The notes beneath the pieces were generated by a model. The model had not been told where the DNA came from. It saw only the letters and a list, made by a program, of their open reading frames with translations, and searched no databases. Shown piece after piece: positions 23,018 to 30,834 of a stretch of DNA of 36,129 bases. A program made the translations under genes and the position numbers. The DNA is from Hoeflea sp. BRH_c9 (lineage in GTDB: Bacteria; Pseudomonadota; Alphaproteobacteria; Rhizobiales; Rhizobiaceae): assembly GCA_000961635.1 (NCBI GenBank), contig LADQ01000070.1, forward strand, positions 1 through 36,129, written 5' to 3'. Numbering within the stretch: position 1 is the first letter of the stretch; the number at the start of each line of letters is the position of its first letter.

Positions 23018-23818
23018 GGCCCTCGGCGCCGCTTCCGTGGCAGTGTTGAAAAACAACGCCTGGCTGATCAGCGCCTTGACCATGTCCGGATTGAACGGCT
23101 TGGTCACCAGGAACGCCGGTTCCGGCTTCTCGCCGGTCAACAAACGCTCCGGGAAAGCGGTAATGAAGATCACCGGAATCGTATCATTCTTGAGAATGTC
23201 ATTGACGGCGTCGATGCCGGAGCTGCCGTCGGCCAATTGAATGTCAGCCAACACCATTTTGGGTTTGGTCCGCCGGAAAATATCGAGCGCTTCGGTATGA
23301 GTCCGGGCAATGCCCGTCACCCGGTGGCCGAGCGCTTCCACCATATCCTCGATATCCATCGCGATCAGCGGTTCGTCTTCAATGATCATGATCTCGGTTG
23401 CGACCTGTTCGGATATTTCCTTTCCGGCCGTGTCAAGCAATCCGGAGACGCCAGCCTCGTCCATGCCGAGGATCTCGGCGGCTTCCGCGAGAGTGAAGCC
23501 TTCCACCGCGATCAGCAAAAACGCCTTGCGCGCCTGTGGCGTCACCGCTTCCAGATTTGCCGCGGCGCGTTTTTCCCACCCAAACGGCGTCGAATAATTG
23601 GGCAATGGAACCGACAGGCTGTCAAAGAGTTTGGAGTAGAGACGATACAGAGCGACCCGATCGTCGCCGGACTTGGGAAAAATGCTGAGATCCGAAATCA
23701 AGGCCTCAAGCATGGCCGCGACAAAGGCGTCTCCGGAGGTCTGAGAGCCGGTGACTGCGCGTGAGAAGCGGCGGAGATAAGGCAGATGCGGCGCAATGCG
23801 CATGGATAAAGTCGACAT
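23006..23818 (-). CDS. phyR: PhyR, anti-anti-sigma response regulator of the general stress response
   Basis: 270 residues: an N-terminal ECF-sigma-like domain (about 1-130, with the sigma-4-like RKAFLLIAVEGFTLAEAAEILG) and a C-terminal receiver (about 142-258). Phospho-acceptor is Asp192 in LADIQL; acidic pocket IIEDEP (145-150), Thr220 in FITAFPE and Lys240 in VTKPF are intact. When phosphorylated, PhyR binds NepR through its sigma-like domain and frees EcfG (established mechanism). Start at 23818 after AGAGGG. It is divergent from nepR-ecfG, the conserved alphaproteobacterial arrangement, with its own perfect EcfG promoter upstream. Confidence 0.97.
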   Translation of the reverse strand: MSTLSMRIAPHLPYLRRFSRAVTGSQTSGDAFVAAMLEALISDLSIFPKSGDDRVALYRLYSKLFDSLSVPLPNYSTPFGWEKRAAANLEAVTPQARKAFLLIAVEGFTLAEAAEILGMDEAGVSGLLDTAGKEISEQVATEIMIIEDEPLIAMDIEDMVEALGHRVTGIARTHTEALDIFRRTKPKMVLADIQLADGSSGIDAVNDILKNDTIPVIFITAFPERLLTGEKPEPAFLVTKPFNPDMVKALISQALFFNTATEAAPRAGTK

Positions 23819-23860
23819 TTTAACCCTCTTGGTTGTCCGTGGACGTGGCAACATAGCCAA

Positions 23861-23885
23861 AACGCGCGAGCGGAAAAAAAGTTCC
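23861..23885 (-). promoter_or_regulatory. EcfG-type promoter for phyR
   Basis: Minus strand: GGAAC (23885-23881), 16-base spacer, CGTT (23864-23861), perfect, 43 bases before the phyR ATG. It implies positive autoregulation of the switch. Confidence 0.85.
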
Positions 23886-23893
23886 GCAGGCTT

Positions 23894-23918
23894 GGAACTT
23901 TTTTTCATTTCGCGCATT
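23894..23918 (+). promoter_or_regulatory. EcfG-type promoter (one mismatch) for nepR-ecfG
   Basis: GGAAC (23894-23898), 16-base spacer, CATT (23915-23918) against consensus CGTT. Back-to-back with the phyR promoter, 8 bases between the two -35 boxes. The weaker -10 would give a milder feedback on the sigma/anti-sigma operon. Confidence 0.65.
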
Positions 23919-23955
23919 CTGCATGCATGTGTTCATCTTCAAAGAGCTGGCGGGT

Positions 23956-24141
23956 ATGATTGATAAATCCCACAAAGGCGGGGCAAGTCCCGCAGATTTC
24001 AATGCCACGGAAGCAATCGCGTCGCAATTGAAACGATATTACAAGTCGGTCGAGCAGGAGCCAATCCCCGACCAGCTTCTTGACCTGTTGGAAAAACTGG
24101 ATCAGGCGGAACGAGCGGGTGGCACTGATGGCGCGAATTGA
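23956..24141 (+). CDS. nepR: NepR anti-sigma factor
   Basis: A 61-residue NepR: a disordered N-terminus, then the conserved two-helix core NATEAIASQLKRYYKSVEQEPIPDQLLDLLEKLDQAE. The first helix carries the SQLKRYYKS sequence and the second LLDLLEKLD. It binds EcfG in unstressed cells and PhyR-P under stress. The ATG at 23956 is preferred to 23923, because 23923 lies at or before the predicted transcription start of the EcfG promoter and would add a non-family extension. The stop overlaps ecfG by 14 bases, indicating translational coupling. Confidence 0.95.
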   Translation: MIDKSHKGGASPADFNATEAIASQLKRYYKSVEQEPIPDQLLDLLEKLDQAERAGGTDGAN

Positions 24142-24727
24142 GACAGGCGTCTCCGATGCCCTGCCCGATGCCGCCAACGAACAGTTTTCGTTCCGGCGCG
24201 AGTTGCTGGCCACGCTTCCCAGCCTTCGTGCATTCGCCTTCTCGCTTGCCCGCCGTCACGACCGCGCCGATGATTTGATTCAGGAAACCGTGATGAAAGC
24301 CTGGGCCAAGCAGGAGAGCTTCCAGCCGGGCACCAATCTCAGGGCATGGCTGTTCACCATCTTGCGCAATGAATTCTACAGCCAGATGCGCCGCAAGGGG
24401 CGGGAATTGCCCGATCCGGACGGCGTCTTCGCCGCCAACCTCGCCACCCATCCCGAACAATATGGCAAGCTCGATCTGGCCGATTTCAAGCAGGCGCTCG
24501 ATCAGCTGCCTGATGATCAGCGTGAAGCGATCGTGCTGATCGGCGCTTCCGGGTTTTCCTATGAGGAAGCCGCCACGATCGCCGACGTGGCTGTCGGCAC
24601 CATCAAGAGCCGGGTCAACCGGGCGCGCGTCAGACTGCAGGAACTGCTCATCATCAGCGGCGAGAGCGATTACGGCCCCGACAACACTTCGGCCCCGCTG
24701 GTCAACAAGTCTTTCCCCGGCCGCTGA
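24128..24727 (+). CDS. ecfG: EcfG-type ECF sigma factor of the general stress response
   Basis: A 199-residue ECF15-type sigma factor. Region 2 spans about 25-92, with the DDLIQETVMKAW motif (49-60) for core and -10 binding. A linker with ELPDPDG follows, and region 4 spans about 118-175, with LPDDQREAIVLIGASGFSYEEAA and the HTH TIKSRVNRARVRLQ. The C-terminal tail is short. It directs RNA polymerase to GGAAC-N16/17-CGTT promoters, of which many exist in this window. The ATG at 24128 overlaps nepR; it is released when NepR is sequestered by PhyR-P. Confidence 0.96.
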   Translation: MARIETGVSDALPDAANEQFSFRRELLATLPSLRAFAFSLARRHDRADDLIQETVMKAWAKQESFQPGTNLRAWLFTILRNEFYSQMRRKGRELPDPDGVFAANLATHPEQYGKLDLADFKQALDQLPDDQREAIVLIGASGFSYEEAATIADVAVGTIKSRVNRARVRLQELLIISGESDYGPDNTSAPLVNKSFPGR

Positions 24728-24805
24728 CGCCTTTGTTGACGGCAGGCACCGAGTCCGGAACGCAAATTGAGCCAGGCGAGACGCAGGATCCAGATCAGAC
24801 AGGAG

Positions 24806-24892
24806 TGGTGCGGACGACGGGAATCGAACCCGTACAGCCTTGCGGCCGAGGGATTTTAAGTCCCTTGCGTCTACCAGTTTCGCCACGTCCGC
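24806..24892 (-). tRNA. tRNA-Leu (anticodon UAA)
   Basis: Reads as a complete class II tRNA on the minus strand. The 7-bp acceptor stem is GCGGACG with CGTCCGC, then discriminator A and an encoded CCA. The D-arm has GGTAGACG, the anticodon arm AGGGA-CTTAAAA-TCCCT gives anticodon TAA, a long variable arm follows (CGGCCGCAAGGCTGT), and the T-loop is TTCGATT. Total 87 bases including CCA. Confidence 0.95.
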
Positions 24893-24964
24893 ACGTCACC
24901 CAGTTCGGTAACTGACGATGGGCGGGCAAGCAAGGGCCTCGCGCTGATTGACCCGGAAATCAAG

Positions 24965-24997
24965 ACGCCCCGCTGTGAACAACAACGGGGCGTTTTT
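24965..24997 (+). terminator. Intrinsic terminator, plus strand
   Basis: An 8-bp stem ACGCCCCG with CGGGGCGT and a 13-base loop, followed by TTTTATT. The T-run is on the plus strand. It could end transcripts running from ecfG across the tRNA-Leu locus, and the stem also lies 37 bases beyond the wrbA stop. Confidence 0.65.
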
Positions 24998-25033
24998 ATT
25001 CAGTCTGTTCGCCTGCTTTCGCGGAAAGACCTG

Positions 25034-25633
25034 TCAGGCAACCAGCTTGGCGGTAATTTCCGCCACCCGCCTGCCCTGGAACTCGGCGCCTTCCAGTTCC
25101 TGCTCGGAAGGCATCCGCGATCCGTCGCCATCGCTGGTCGTGGTCATGCCGTAGGGCGAACCGCCGCGCACGACATCATTGCCCATCTGGCCCTGATAGG
25201 CATAGGACAGCGGAACGATGATCATGCCGTGATGCTGCAGCGCGGTCTGGGTGGATATGATCGCCATTTCCGCGCCGCCGTGCTGGGTCGCGGTCGAAAC
25301 CATCACCGAGCCGACCTTGTTGACGAGCTTGCCTTCCGCCCACAACGGACCGGTCTGGTCGAGGAAATTCTTCAGCTGCGCCGCCATCATGCCGTAGCGC
25401 GTCGAAACGCCGAAAATGATGGCGTCATACTGGTCCAGTTCAAGCGGCTCGGCAATCGCTGCGTCCTGGTCCAGCTTGTAGTGGGCCGACTTGGCGACAG
25501 ATTCAGGCACCAGTTCCGGCACTCGCTTGATCACGACATCCGCGCCGGCCGCCTTGGCGCCCTTTGCCGCGGCTTGCGCCATGGCTTCCATGTGACCCCA
25601 GCTCGAATAATAAAGTACCAGCACTTTCGCCAT
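25034..25633 (-). CDS. wrbA: NAD(P)H:quinone oxidoreductase, WrbA type
   Basis: A 199-residue flavodoxin-like FMN enzyme that reduces quinones by two electrons, protecting from oxidative stress. FMN loop [12 protein letters not shown] (9-20), [19 protein letters not shown] and the family block [13 protein letters not shown] are intact. Length matches type IV WrbA. The start follows AAGGAG. Stress-related in function, but no EcfG promoter was seen immediately upstream. Confidence 0.95.
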   Translation of the reverse strand: MAKVLVLYYSSWGHMEAMAQAAAKGAKAAGADVVIKRVPELVPESVAKSAHYKLDQDAAIAEPLELDQYDAIIFGVSTRYGMMAAQLKNFLDQTGPLWAEGKLVNKVGSVMVSTATQHGGAEMAIISTQTALQHHGMIIVPLSYAYQGQMGNDVVRGGSPYGMTTTSDGDGSRMPSEQELEGAEFQGRRVAEITAKLVA

Positions 25634-25818
25634 GTTCGTCTCCTTGGTTGTGCCGCAACGCGGCGGATGACAGACAGATAGGCGGTTTAATGTTCACTGA
25701 AACCCGGCAAATACTGCACGGATTGTTCACAAAAATGACGTCACCCCGATTCCCGCCATCGCTTGCGCCGGCACGGAAAAGCGGTCTATTCAAGGGACCA
25801 TCACCAAGGAGCATGACC

Positions 25819-26586
25819 ATGAGCGAAGCCCCTGCCCGAACCGTCACAGCGGCGGCGCTCGCCATCGGTGATGAATTGCTCTCGGGCCGCACCAGGGACA
25901 AGAACATCGGTCATCTGGCCGAATTGCTGACCGCCGCGGGGATTGATCTGGAGGAAGTCCGCATCGTCCCTGACGACCAGCAGCGGATCGTCGAAGCGCT
26001 CAATGCGCTGAGGTCCCGTTACGACTATGTCTTCACCTCGGGCGGCATCGGCCCGACCCATGACGACATCACCGCCGACGCGGTGGCGGCGGCCTTCGGG
26101 GTCGCCTGCAGCCATGACCCCAAGGCGCTCGATCTGCTGGGCGCCCACTATGCCGAGCGCGGCCTGGAATTCACCGAGGCGCGCCGCCGCATGGCGCGCA
26201 TGCCGGTGGGCAGCACCCATATCGACAATCCGGTCAGCCGCGCTCCCGGCTTCATCATTGGCAATGTCCATGTCATGGCCGGCGTTCCCTCGGTCTTCCA
26301 GGCCATGCTCGACAATGTCCTGCCGACATTAACTGGCGGCGCCAAGGTGCTGTCGGACAAGGTCGATTGCCCGTTTGGCGAGGGCGACATCGGCGATCCG
26401 CTGGCGGCGATCGCCAAGGCCCACCCCGATGTCAACATCGGCTCCTACCCGCGATTCTCCGGCGATCGATTCTCCACCGAGATCGTCATCCGCGGCCGCG
26501 ATCCGCAGGCGATTGCGGCGGCGCGTCTGGATGTCGAGGCAATGCTATCGAGCGTCAGGGCAAAACTCGGCCGGCCGGCCCCTTGA
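25819..26586 (+). CDS. Competence/damage-inducible protein A-like, molybdopterin-binding domain protein
   Basis: A 255-residue protein consisting only of the CinA N-terminal/MoaB-Mog-like domain: AAALAIGDELLSGRTRDKN at the start, the FTSGGIGPTHDD signature near residue 75, and MAGVPSVFQAML near 155. The C-terminal nicotinamide deamidase domain of full CinA is absent, as in many alphaproteobacteria. Possibly a pyrophosphatase on nucleotide sugars/ADP-ribose, but not shown by sequence. Start 25819 (MSEAP) has AAGGAG at 8 bases; the ATG at 25813 is too close to it. Confidence 0.88.
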   Translation: MSEAPARTVTAAALAIGDELLSGRTRDKNIGHLAELLTAAGIDLEEVRIVPDDQQRIVEALNALRSRYDYVFTSGGIGPTHDDITADAVAAAFGVACSHDPKALDLLGAHYAERGLEFTEARRRMARMPVGSTHIDNPVSRAPGFIIGNVHVMAGVPSVFQAMLDNVLPTLTGGAKVLSDKVDCPFGEGDIGDPLAAIAKAHPDVNIGSYPRFSGDRFSTEIVIRGRDPQAIAAARLDVEAMLSSVRAKLGRPAP

Positions 26587-26669
26587 TTGGGATCAATGCG
26601 CGCCCGTGACATCCACAGCATGATCATCCCGAAATTGCCTCGTCCAGGCGTCTTAAAGGAGTGCACATA

Positions 26670-27512
26670 ATGACCTTTCACACCATTCTCGCCGTCTACG
26701 CCACCGAGGCCGATGTCGAGCCGATCACCTCCGCGATTGCTGATTTCGCCGCTGGCAACGAGGTGCACTTGATCGGCTGCCACGGCGAGCCATCCCAGTT
26801 TGTCGTCCTCTCCGCGCCCATTGATGTGCCTGACGCCGCCACCATCGCCGCCCTGTATGAACAGGCCGACGCCCGCATGCGCGAAGTGGGCGATGCTTTC
26901 GACAGGGCCTGCGAGAAGGCCGGGCTGTCGCATGAGTGGCGTCCGGTCCGCTCGCCAGGCGGCGACAGCGCGATTTCAGCGCTGGCCAGCGCCCGCTCCG
27001 CCGATCTGGTGGTGGTGCGCCAACCCGACCGGGCCGCCAATGAAGACATGGCCACCAATGTCGAGGCCTTGTTGTTCGAGGGCGGCCGTCCGGTGCTGTT
27101 CCTGCCGTCGAGCGGCAAACTGACGACGCCGATCCGCCGCATTCTCATTGCCTGGGATGGATCGCGCGAAGCCGCCCGCGCCACCCACGACGCCCTGCCC
27201 CTGCTCAAGGCGGCGGAAGCCGTGGAAATCGTCGTGGTCGACCCCGACAAGCTGCCTGACATCGATGCGCCGCTTGCCGGAACAGATATCGCGGCGTGTC
27301 TGTCGCGTCACGGCATCCACGCCAATGTGACGACCGTGTCGAAGGGATCGGGATCGACGGCCGAGGCCATTTCGGCACAGGTCGCCGCCAGCAATGCCGA
27401 TCTTGTCGTCATGGGCGCCTACACCCATCAACGGCTCAGGGAATGGCTGTTTGGCGGCGTCACCCGCGCCTTCCTGGAACGCTCGCCTATTCCGGTGCTG
27501 ATGTCGCGCTAG
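26670..27512 (+). CDS. Universal stress protein (tandem UspA domains)
   Basis: A 280-residue cytoplasmic protein with two UspA-like domains. The N-terminal one (about 1-150) is divergent. The C-terminal one (about 150-280) carries RRILIAWDGSREAARA and the nucleotide-loop-like end MGAYTHQRLREWLFGGVTRAFLE. The pattern GAY-H-RLRE-FGG is typical of the rhizobial USP subgroup with tandem domains. The start at ATG 26670 has AAAGGAG at 8 bases. It lies 83 bases after the CinA-like gene; no EcfG promoter was seen, so its regulation is unclear. Confidence 0.9.
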   Translation: MTFHTILAVYATEADVEPITSAIADFAAGNEVHLIGCHGEPSQFVVLSAPIDVPDAATIAALYEQADARMREVGDAFDRACEKAGLSHEWRPVRSPGGDSAISALASARSADLVVVRQPDRAANEDMATNVEALLFEGGRPVLFLPSSGKLTTPIRRILIAWDGSREAARATHDALPLLKAAEAVEIVVVDPDKLPDIDAPLAGTDIAACLSRHGIHANVTTVSKGSGSTAEAISAQVAASNADLVVMGAYTHQRLREWLFGGVTRAFLERSPIPVLMSR

Positions 27513-27756
27513 GCCGGCCTGAACGGCGCGCGGCCCCTAAAGGCGTCGCGCGCCCTCGACAAGACGGCGCGGATTCGGCCAATCCGCGGCTGTCCCGCGC
27601 AAAGACAGAACTTGCCGCGATCTTGCCTGCGCCGCTGCTCCGCAAAAGCGCCCCCGCCGGCTCCCTTGCGTTTACCCCCCGATTCCGGCTAATTGCCGCC
27701 CTTGAGCACATAATCAGCCGCCATCGGGGCCGGCCGCAACATCGAGGAAGTCAGCC

Positions 27757-28254
27757 ATGTCTCTTCCAGACAAAGCCTTTCCGGTCTCATGGGATCAGTT
27801 TCATCGCGACGCCCGCGCGCTGGCCTGGCGGCTCAGCGGATCCGGACAGGTCTGGAGCGCGATGGTCTGCATCACCCGCGGCGGACTGGTTCCGGCGGCG
27901 ATCATTTCCAGGGAGCTCGACATTCGCCGCATCGACACGGTCTCGGTCGCCTCCTATCACGACTATGTCACGCAAGGCGACATGAAGGTGCTCAAGGAGA
28001 TCAACGCCGATCTCCTGGAAACCGAGGGCGAAGGCGTCCTCATCGTTGATGATCTGACCGACACCGGCAAGACCGCCGCTATCGTCAGGGCGATGCTGCC
28101 GAAGGCCCATTTCGCCACAGTCTACGCCAAGCCCAAGGGCCGGCCGCTGGTCGACACCTTCGTCACCGAAGTCAGCCAGGACACCTGGATCTATTTCCCC
28201 TGGGACATGGGCTTTGCCTATGTCGAACCGATCGCCAAGGATTCCCGCGGCTGA
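27757..28254 (+). CDS. gpt: Xanthine(-guanine) phosphoribosyltransferase
   Basis: A 165-residue type I phosphoribosyltransferase that salvages xanthine and guanine to XMP and GMP with [15 protein letters not shown] (39-49) holds the pyrophosphate-binding RGG loop; the PRPP motif is [13 protein letters not shown] (94-106); [10 protein letters not shown] near the end matches Gpt base-recognition Trp/Phe residues. The start follows CGAGGAAG. The MFS gene begins 14 bases downstream, so the two are probably cotranscribed. Confidence 0.93.
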   Translation: MSLPDKAFPVSWDQFHRDARALAWRLSGSGQVWSAMVCITRGGLVPAAIISRELDIRRIDTVSVASYHDYVTQGDMKVLKEINADLLETEGEGVLIVDDLTDTGKTAAIVRAMLPKAHFATVYAKPKGRPLVDTFVTEVSQDTWIYFPWDMGFAYVEPIAKDSRG

Positions 28255-28268
28255 GCCGGGACCGGCCC

Positions 28269-29546
28269 GTGCCGGCCCCGGACGCAGCGCCCCCTCAGCC
28301 GGACGACACGCCGGATGACACCCTGGGCGGCAAGCCGGGCGCATCGTCGCGTCCGCTCTTGTTCATCTTTCTGGTCGTCACCATCGACATGATGGGCGTG
28401 GGCCTCGCCTTTCCGCTCTTGCCCAAGCTGATCCAGAATGTCGGCGATTTTTCCATTTCCGAGGCGGCCTATTACAATGGCGGCATCGCCGTGCTCTACG
28501 CGCTGGCGCAGTTCGCGTTTTCGCCCTTTGTCGGCAATCTGTCGGACGCCTATGGCCGCCGGCCGGTTCTGCTGATTGCGCAGTCCGGTCTGGCGCTCGA
28601 TTATTTTCTGATGGCGCTGGCGCCGAACCTGTGGTGGATCGCCGCCGCGCGGCTGGTCTCGGGCATGTTCGGGGCCACCGTCTCCACCGCCAGCGCCTAT
28701 GTCGCCGATGTCTCGACCGCCGAGAACCGGGCCAAAAATTTCGGCTTCATCGGCATGGCCTTTGGTCTGGGGTTTGTGATCGGCCCCTTTCTCGGCGGCG
28801 TGCTGGGCGAGATCAACATCCATCTGCCGTTCTTCGTCTCCGGCGTGCTGGTGACGCTCAACGTGGTGTTCGGCTATCTGGTGCTGCCCGAATCGTTGCC
28901 GCGCGAACACCGCAGGCCGCTGGCCGGATGGCGGCAGAGCAATCCCTTCACCGCCTTTCGGCTGTTGACCCGGCTGCCGAAACTCACACCGTTTCTCATC
29001 TGCTTCTTCCTGGTCTTCATGGCGCAGCGCGGGCTGGAGAGCATCTGGGTGCTTTATGCGGATTTCCGTTTCGGCTGGGGCATCCGCGAGGCCGCTTTTT
29101 CGCTGGCCTTTGTCGGTCTGATGTACATCATCGTCCAAGGCTTTCTGGTCGGGCGCGTGGTCGGTCGCTTCGGTGAATCAGCCGTCATCAGCGCGGGATA
29201 TCTGCTGGCTTCGTCAAGCCTCTTCACCTTCGCGCTGGTGGACCGCGGCCTGATGGCGCTGCCGCTGGTCGGGTCGTTCATTCTGGGCGCAGCACTGGCC
29301 GAACCGGCGCTCAAATCGCTCGCCTCGCAGGTCGTGGCCAGCAACCAGCAGGGCCTGCTGCAAGGCGCCATCGCCTCGGTCAACAGCCTGGTGATCATCA
29401 TCGCCCCGGCATTGGCCAATCTGGTCCTGGCCAATGTCTCGGGCCCTGCGCCGCTGGCGCCGGTCCCGGGCGCCTGGTTCCTGCTTGGATCGGTTCTGTT
29501 CCTGATGGCCTTCTTCGTCTTCCGCCGCGCCCGCGCCAGCCTGTGA
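28269..29546 (+). CDS. MFS transporter, TetA/TCR-like
   Basis: A 425-residue major facilitator with 12 predicted helices. It has a Pro/Asp-rich 28-residue N-terminal tail, helix 1 LFIFLVVTIDMMGVGLAFPL, and motif A GNLSDAYGRRPVLL in loop 2-3. GFIGMAFGLGFVIGPFLGG in helix 5 matches the drug:H+ antiporter-2 group containing TetA. Substrate unknown; resistance cannot be claimed. The start is GTG at 28269 with a GGGA-type ribosome site, 14 bases after gpt; a later in-frame start is possible because the tail is low complexity. Confidence 0.87.
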   Translation: MPAPDAAPPQPDDTPDDTLGGKPGASSRPLLFIFLVVTIDMMGVGLAFPLLPKLIQNVGDFSISEAAYYNGGIAVLYALAQFAFSPFVGNLSDAYGRRPVLLIAQSGLALDYFLMALAPNLWWIAAARLVSGMFGATVSTASAYVADVSTAENRAKNFGFIGMAFGLGFVIGPFLGGVLGEINIHLPFFVSGVLVTLNVVFGYLVLPESLPREHRRPLAGWRQSNPFTAFRLLTRLPKLTPFLICFFLVFMAQRGLESIWVLYADFRFGWGIREAAFSLAFVGLMYIIVQGFLVGRVVGRFGESAVISAGYLLASSSLFTFALVDRGLMALPLVGSFILGAALAEPALKSLASQVVASNQQGLLQGAIASVNSLVIIIAPALANLVLANVSGPAPLAPVPGAWFLLGSVLFLMAFFVFRRARASL

Positions 29547-29593
29547 CGACCGGCTGGTTCTGAGCGCGCGGAGGTCATTTCCATGGGGCGAAT

Positions 29594-29619
29594 GGAACGC
29601 CACGCCGGTTCGAGGCGTT
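29594..29619 (+). promoter_or_regulatory. EcfG-type promoter (17-base spacer) upstream of Nudix gene
   Basis: GGAAC (29594-29598), 17-base spacer, CGTT (29616-29619). The next gene on this strand starts at 29747, implying a leader of about 120 bases. Confidence 0.6.
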
Positions 29620-29746
29620 GGGCTCTTAATGCCTATCCCGGTTGTTCCACGCCATGCGCGGCCCCGTGAGAGGCCGATGCTGCGGCGCTATGTCAAACCT
29701 GTCATAATGGCATGCACCCGTCACCGGAGGAGTTGATTCGCTGACC

Positions 29747-30247
29747 ATGACTGCTTTTGACCGGATCAAGCGCCTGCTTGATCTCTTCCGGCATCCAGAC
29801 AACGACGACATCCGCCTTGGCGGCAAGCCGAAGCGTCAGGCCGCGGCCGCGGTTTTCCGCGGGACCGGCGATTCGCGCGAGCTGATGCTGATCACCAGCC
29901 GCGACACCGGCCGCTGGATCGTGCCCAAGGGCTGGATCGAGGATGGCGAGGACGGCCCTGCCGCCGCCCTTCGCGAGGCCTGGGAAGAGTCCGGCGTGAC
30001 CGGCGAAGCCCTTCCCGGCGGCCCGGTCGGCCATTACCGCTACCTCAAGCAGAGGACGCGGCGCGGCGACGCCGTCTGCGATGTCGATGTCTATCTGGTC
30101 AAGCTGATCAACGAAGACGACCACTGGCCCGAAAAGGGCCAGCGCCGGCGCAAATGGTTTCCGGTCGCCACCGCGATCGGACTTGTCGGCGAGGACGGCC
30201 TCAAGGAGGTGATTCGCGACGCCTTCCTCTATCTCAAGGCCGCCTGA
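29747..30247 (+). CDS. Nudix hydrolase
   Basis: A 166-residue Nudix enzyme. The Nudix box spans residues 62-84: Gly62, Glu68, then REAWEESG (76-83), fitting Gx5Ex7REUxEExGU. Surrounding WIVPKGWIEDGE and the later KWFPVATA segment resemble the diphosphoinositol/diadenosine polyphosphate hydrolase group (DIPP/Ap4A type), so an (oligo)nucleotide polyphosphate substrate is likely. ATG 29747 is preceded by GGAGGAG at long distance (about 15 bases). An EcfG promoter lies upstream, suggesting stress induction. Confidence 0.9.
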   Translation: MTAFDRIKRLLDLFRHPDNDDIRLGGKPKRQAAAAVFRGTGDSRELMLITSRDTGRWIVPKGWIEDGEDGPAAALREAWEESGVTGEALPGGPVGHYRYLKQRTRRGDAVCDVDVYLVKLINEDDHWPEKGQRRRKWFPVATAIGLVGEDGLKEVIRDAFLYLKAA

Positions 30248-30438
30248 ATCCCGGGTCAAGCCGACGCCGGCAAAACATTTTTTTCTCACGGAATTTGCCG
30301 GAAATCCCTCTCGCCATGGAATTGCGGCTCCGCTCAAAGCGCCGGCATTGCCGCCAGGCCCGCATTTCCGGGCTTTCCCGATCGGCAATGGCCTGGCTCG
30401 CGAATAATGGGTTTTTCCTCGTTTTCCACAATCCACAA

Positions 30439-30454
30439 CCACAAGATATAGTGG
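30439..30454. promoter_or_regulatory. Candidate NrdR box 1
   Basis: CCACAAGATATAGTGG, an imperfect palindrome matching the NrdR consensus acaCwAtATaTwGwgt at 13 of 16 positions. It lies about 410 bases before nrdJ. Confidence 0.5.
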
Positions 30455-30685
30455 ACATGAATCCGTCACAGACAACCCCTTGACGCACCCACCCGAGTCG
30501 CTGCTTATAGGACGAACGTTGCGGCGGCGGCGCGGCTGGAATGTTTCGAGGCCAGTCTATTCCCGAGTATTTTTGGTTCAATTCGTCTGACACCGCGCGG
30601 ATTTGCGTGGCGCCGGAAGTGTGTTTTCAATCCCGGAAAATGTCATCGGGAACGGAAAAAAAGGGCTGGCAGTAAGAACCTGTTA

Positions 30686-30701
30686 ATACTATATTTAGTG
30701 T
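30686..30701. promoter_or_regulatory. Candidate NrdR box 2 in nrdJ promoter
   Basis: ATACTATATTTAGTGT matches the NrdR consensus at 14 of 16 positions and overlaps the most promoter-like AT-rich stretch upstream of nrdJ, as expected of a repressor operator for ribonucleotide reductase genes. Confidence 0.65.
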
Positions 30702-30709
30702 TTGCAGCC

Positions 30710-30834
30710 ATCCTGACCACAAGATACAGGATTCTCAACGGCGGGAATCACACGATGTGACCGAGTAGGACAACGGGCTGCGCAATGACTGCGCGACCTG
30801 CGGAAAAGATATTGTCGAGACGCAAGGACTGCGC
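30710..30834 (+). ncRNA. Structured 5' leader of nrdJ with duplicated hairpin
   Basis: Successive stem-loops: ATCCTG/CAGGAT (30710-30732), TCACA/TGTGA (30748-30760), GCGCA/TGCGC (30780-30794) and CGCA/TGCG (30821-30833). The last two share a 14-base near-identical sequence (CGCAATGACTGCGC and CGCAAGGACTGCGC) spaced exactly 40 bases. Could be a cis-regulatory RNA; the class is not identified. Confidence 0.4.

Noticed and set aside
27513-27756. Possible gene or RNA in the 244-base gap before gpt
   Set aside because: Frames crossing it run on from the USP gene or lie antisense, and no convincing hairpin-T-tract or EcfG motif was found.
28218-29138. 306-codon minus-strand frame across the MFS gene
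   Set aside because: A charged low-complexity translation opposite a clear 12-helix transporter; a shadow.
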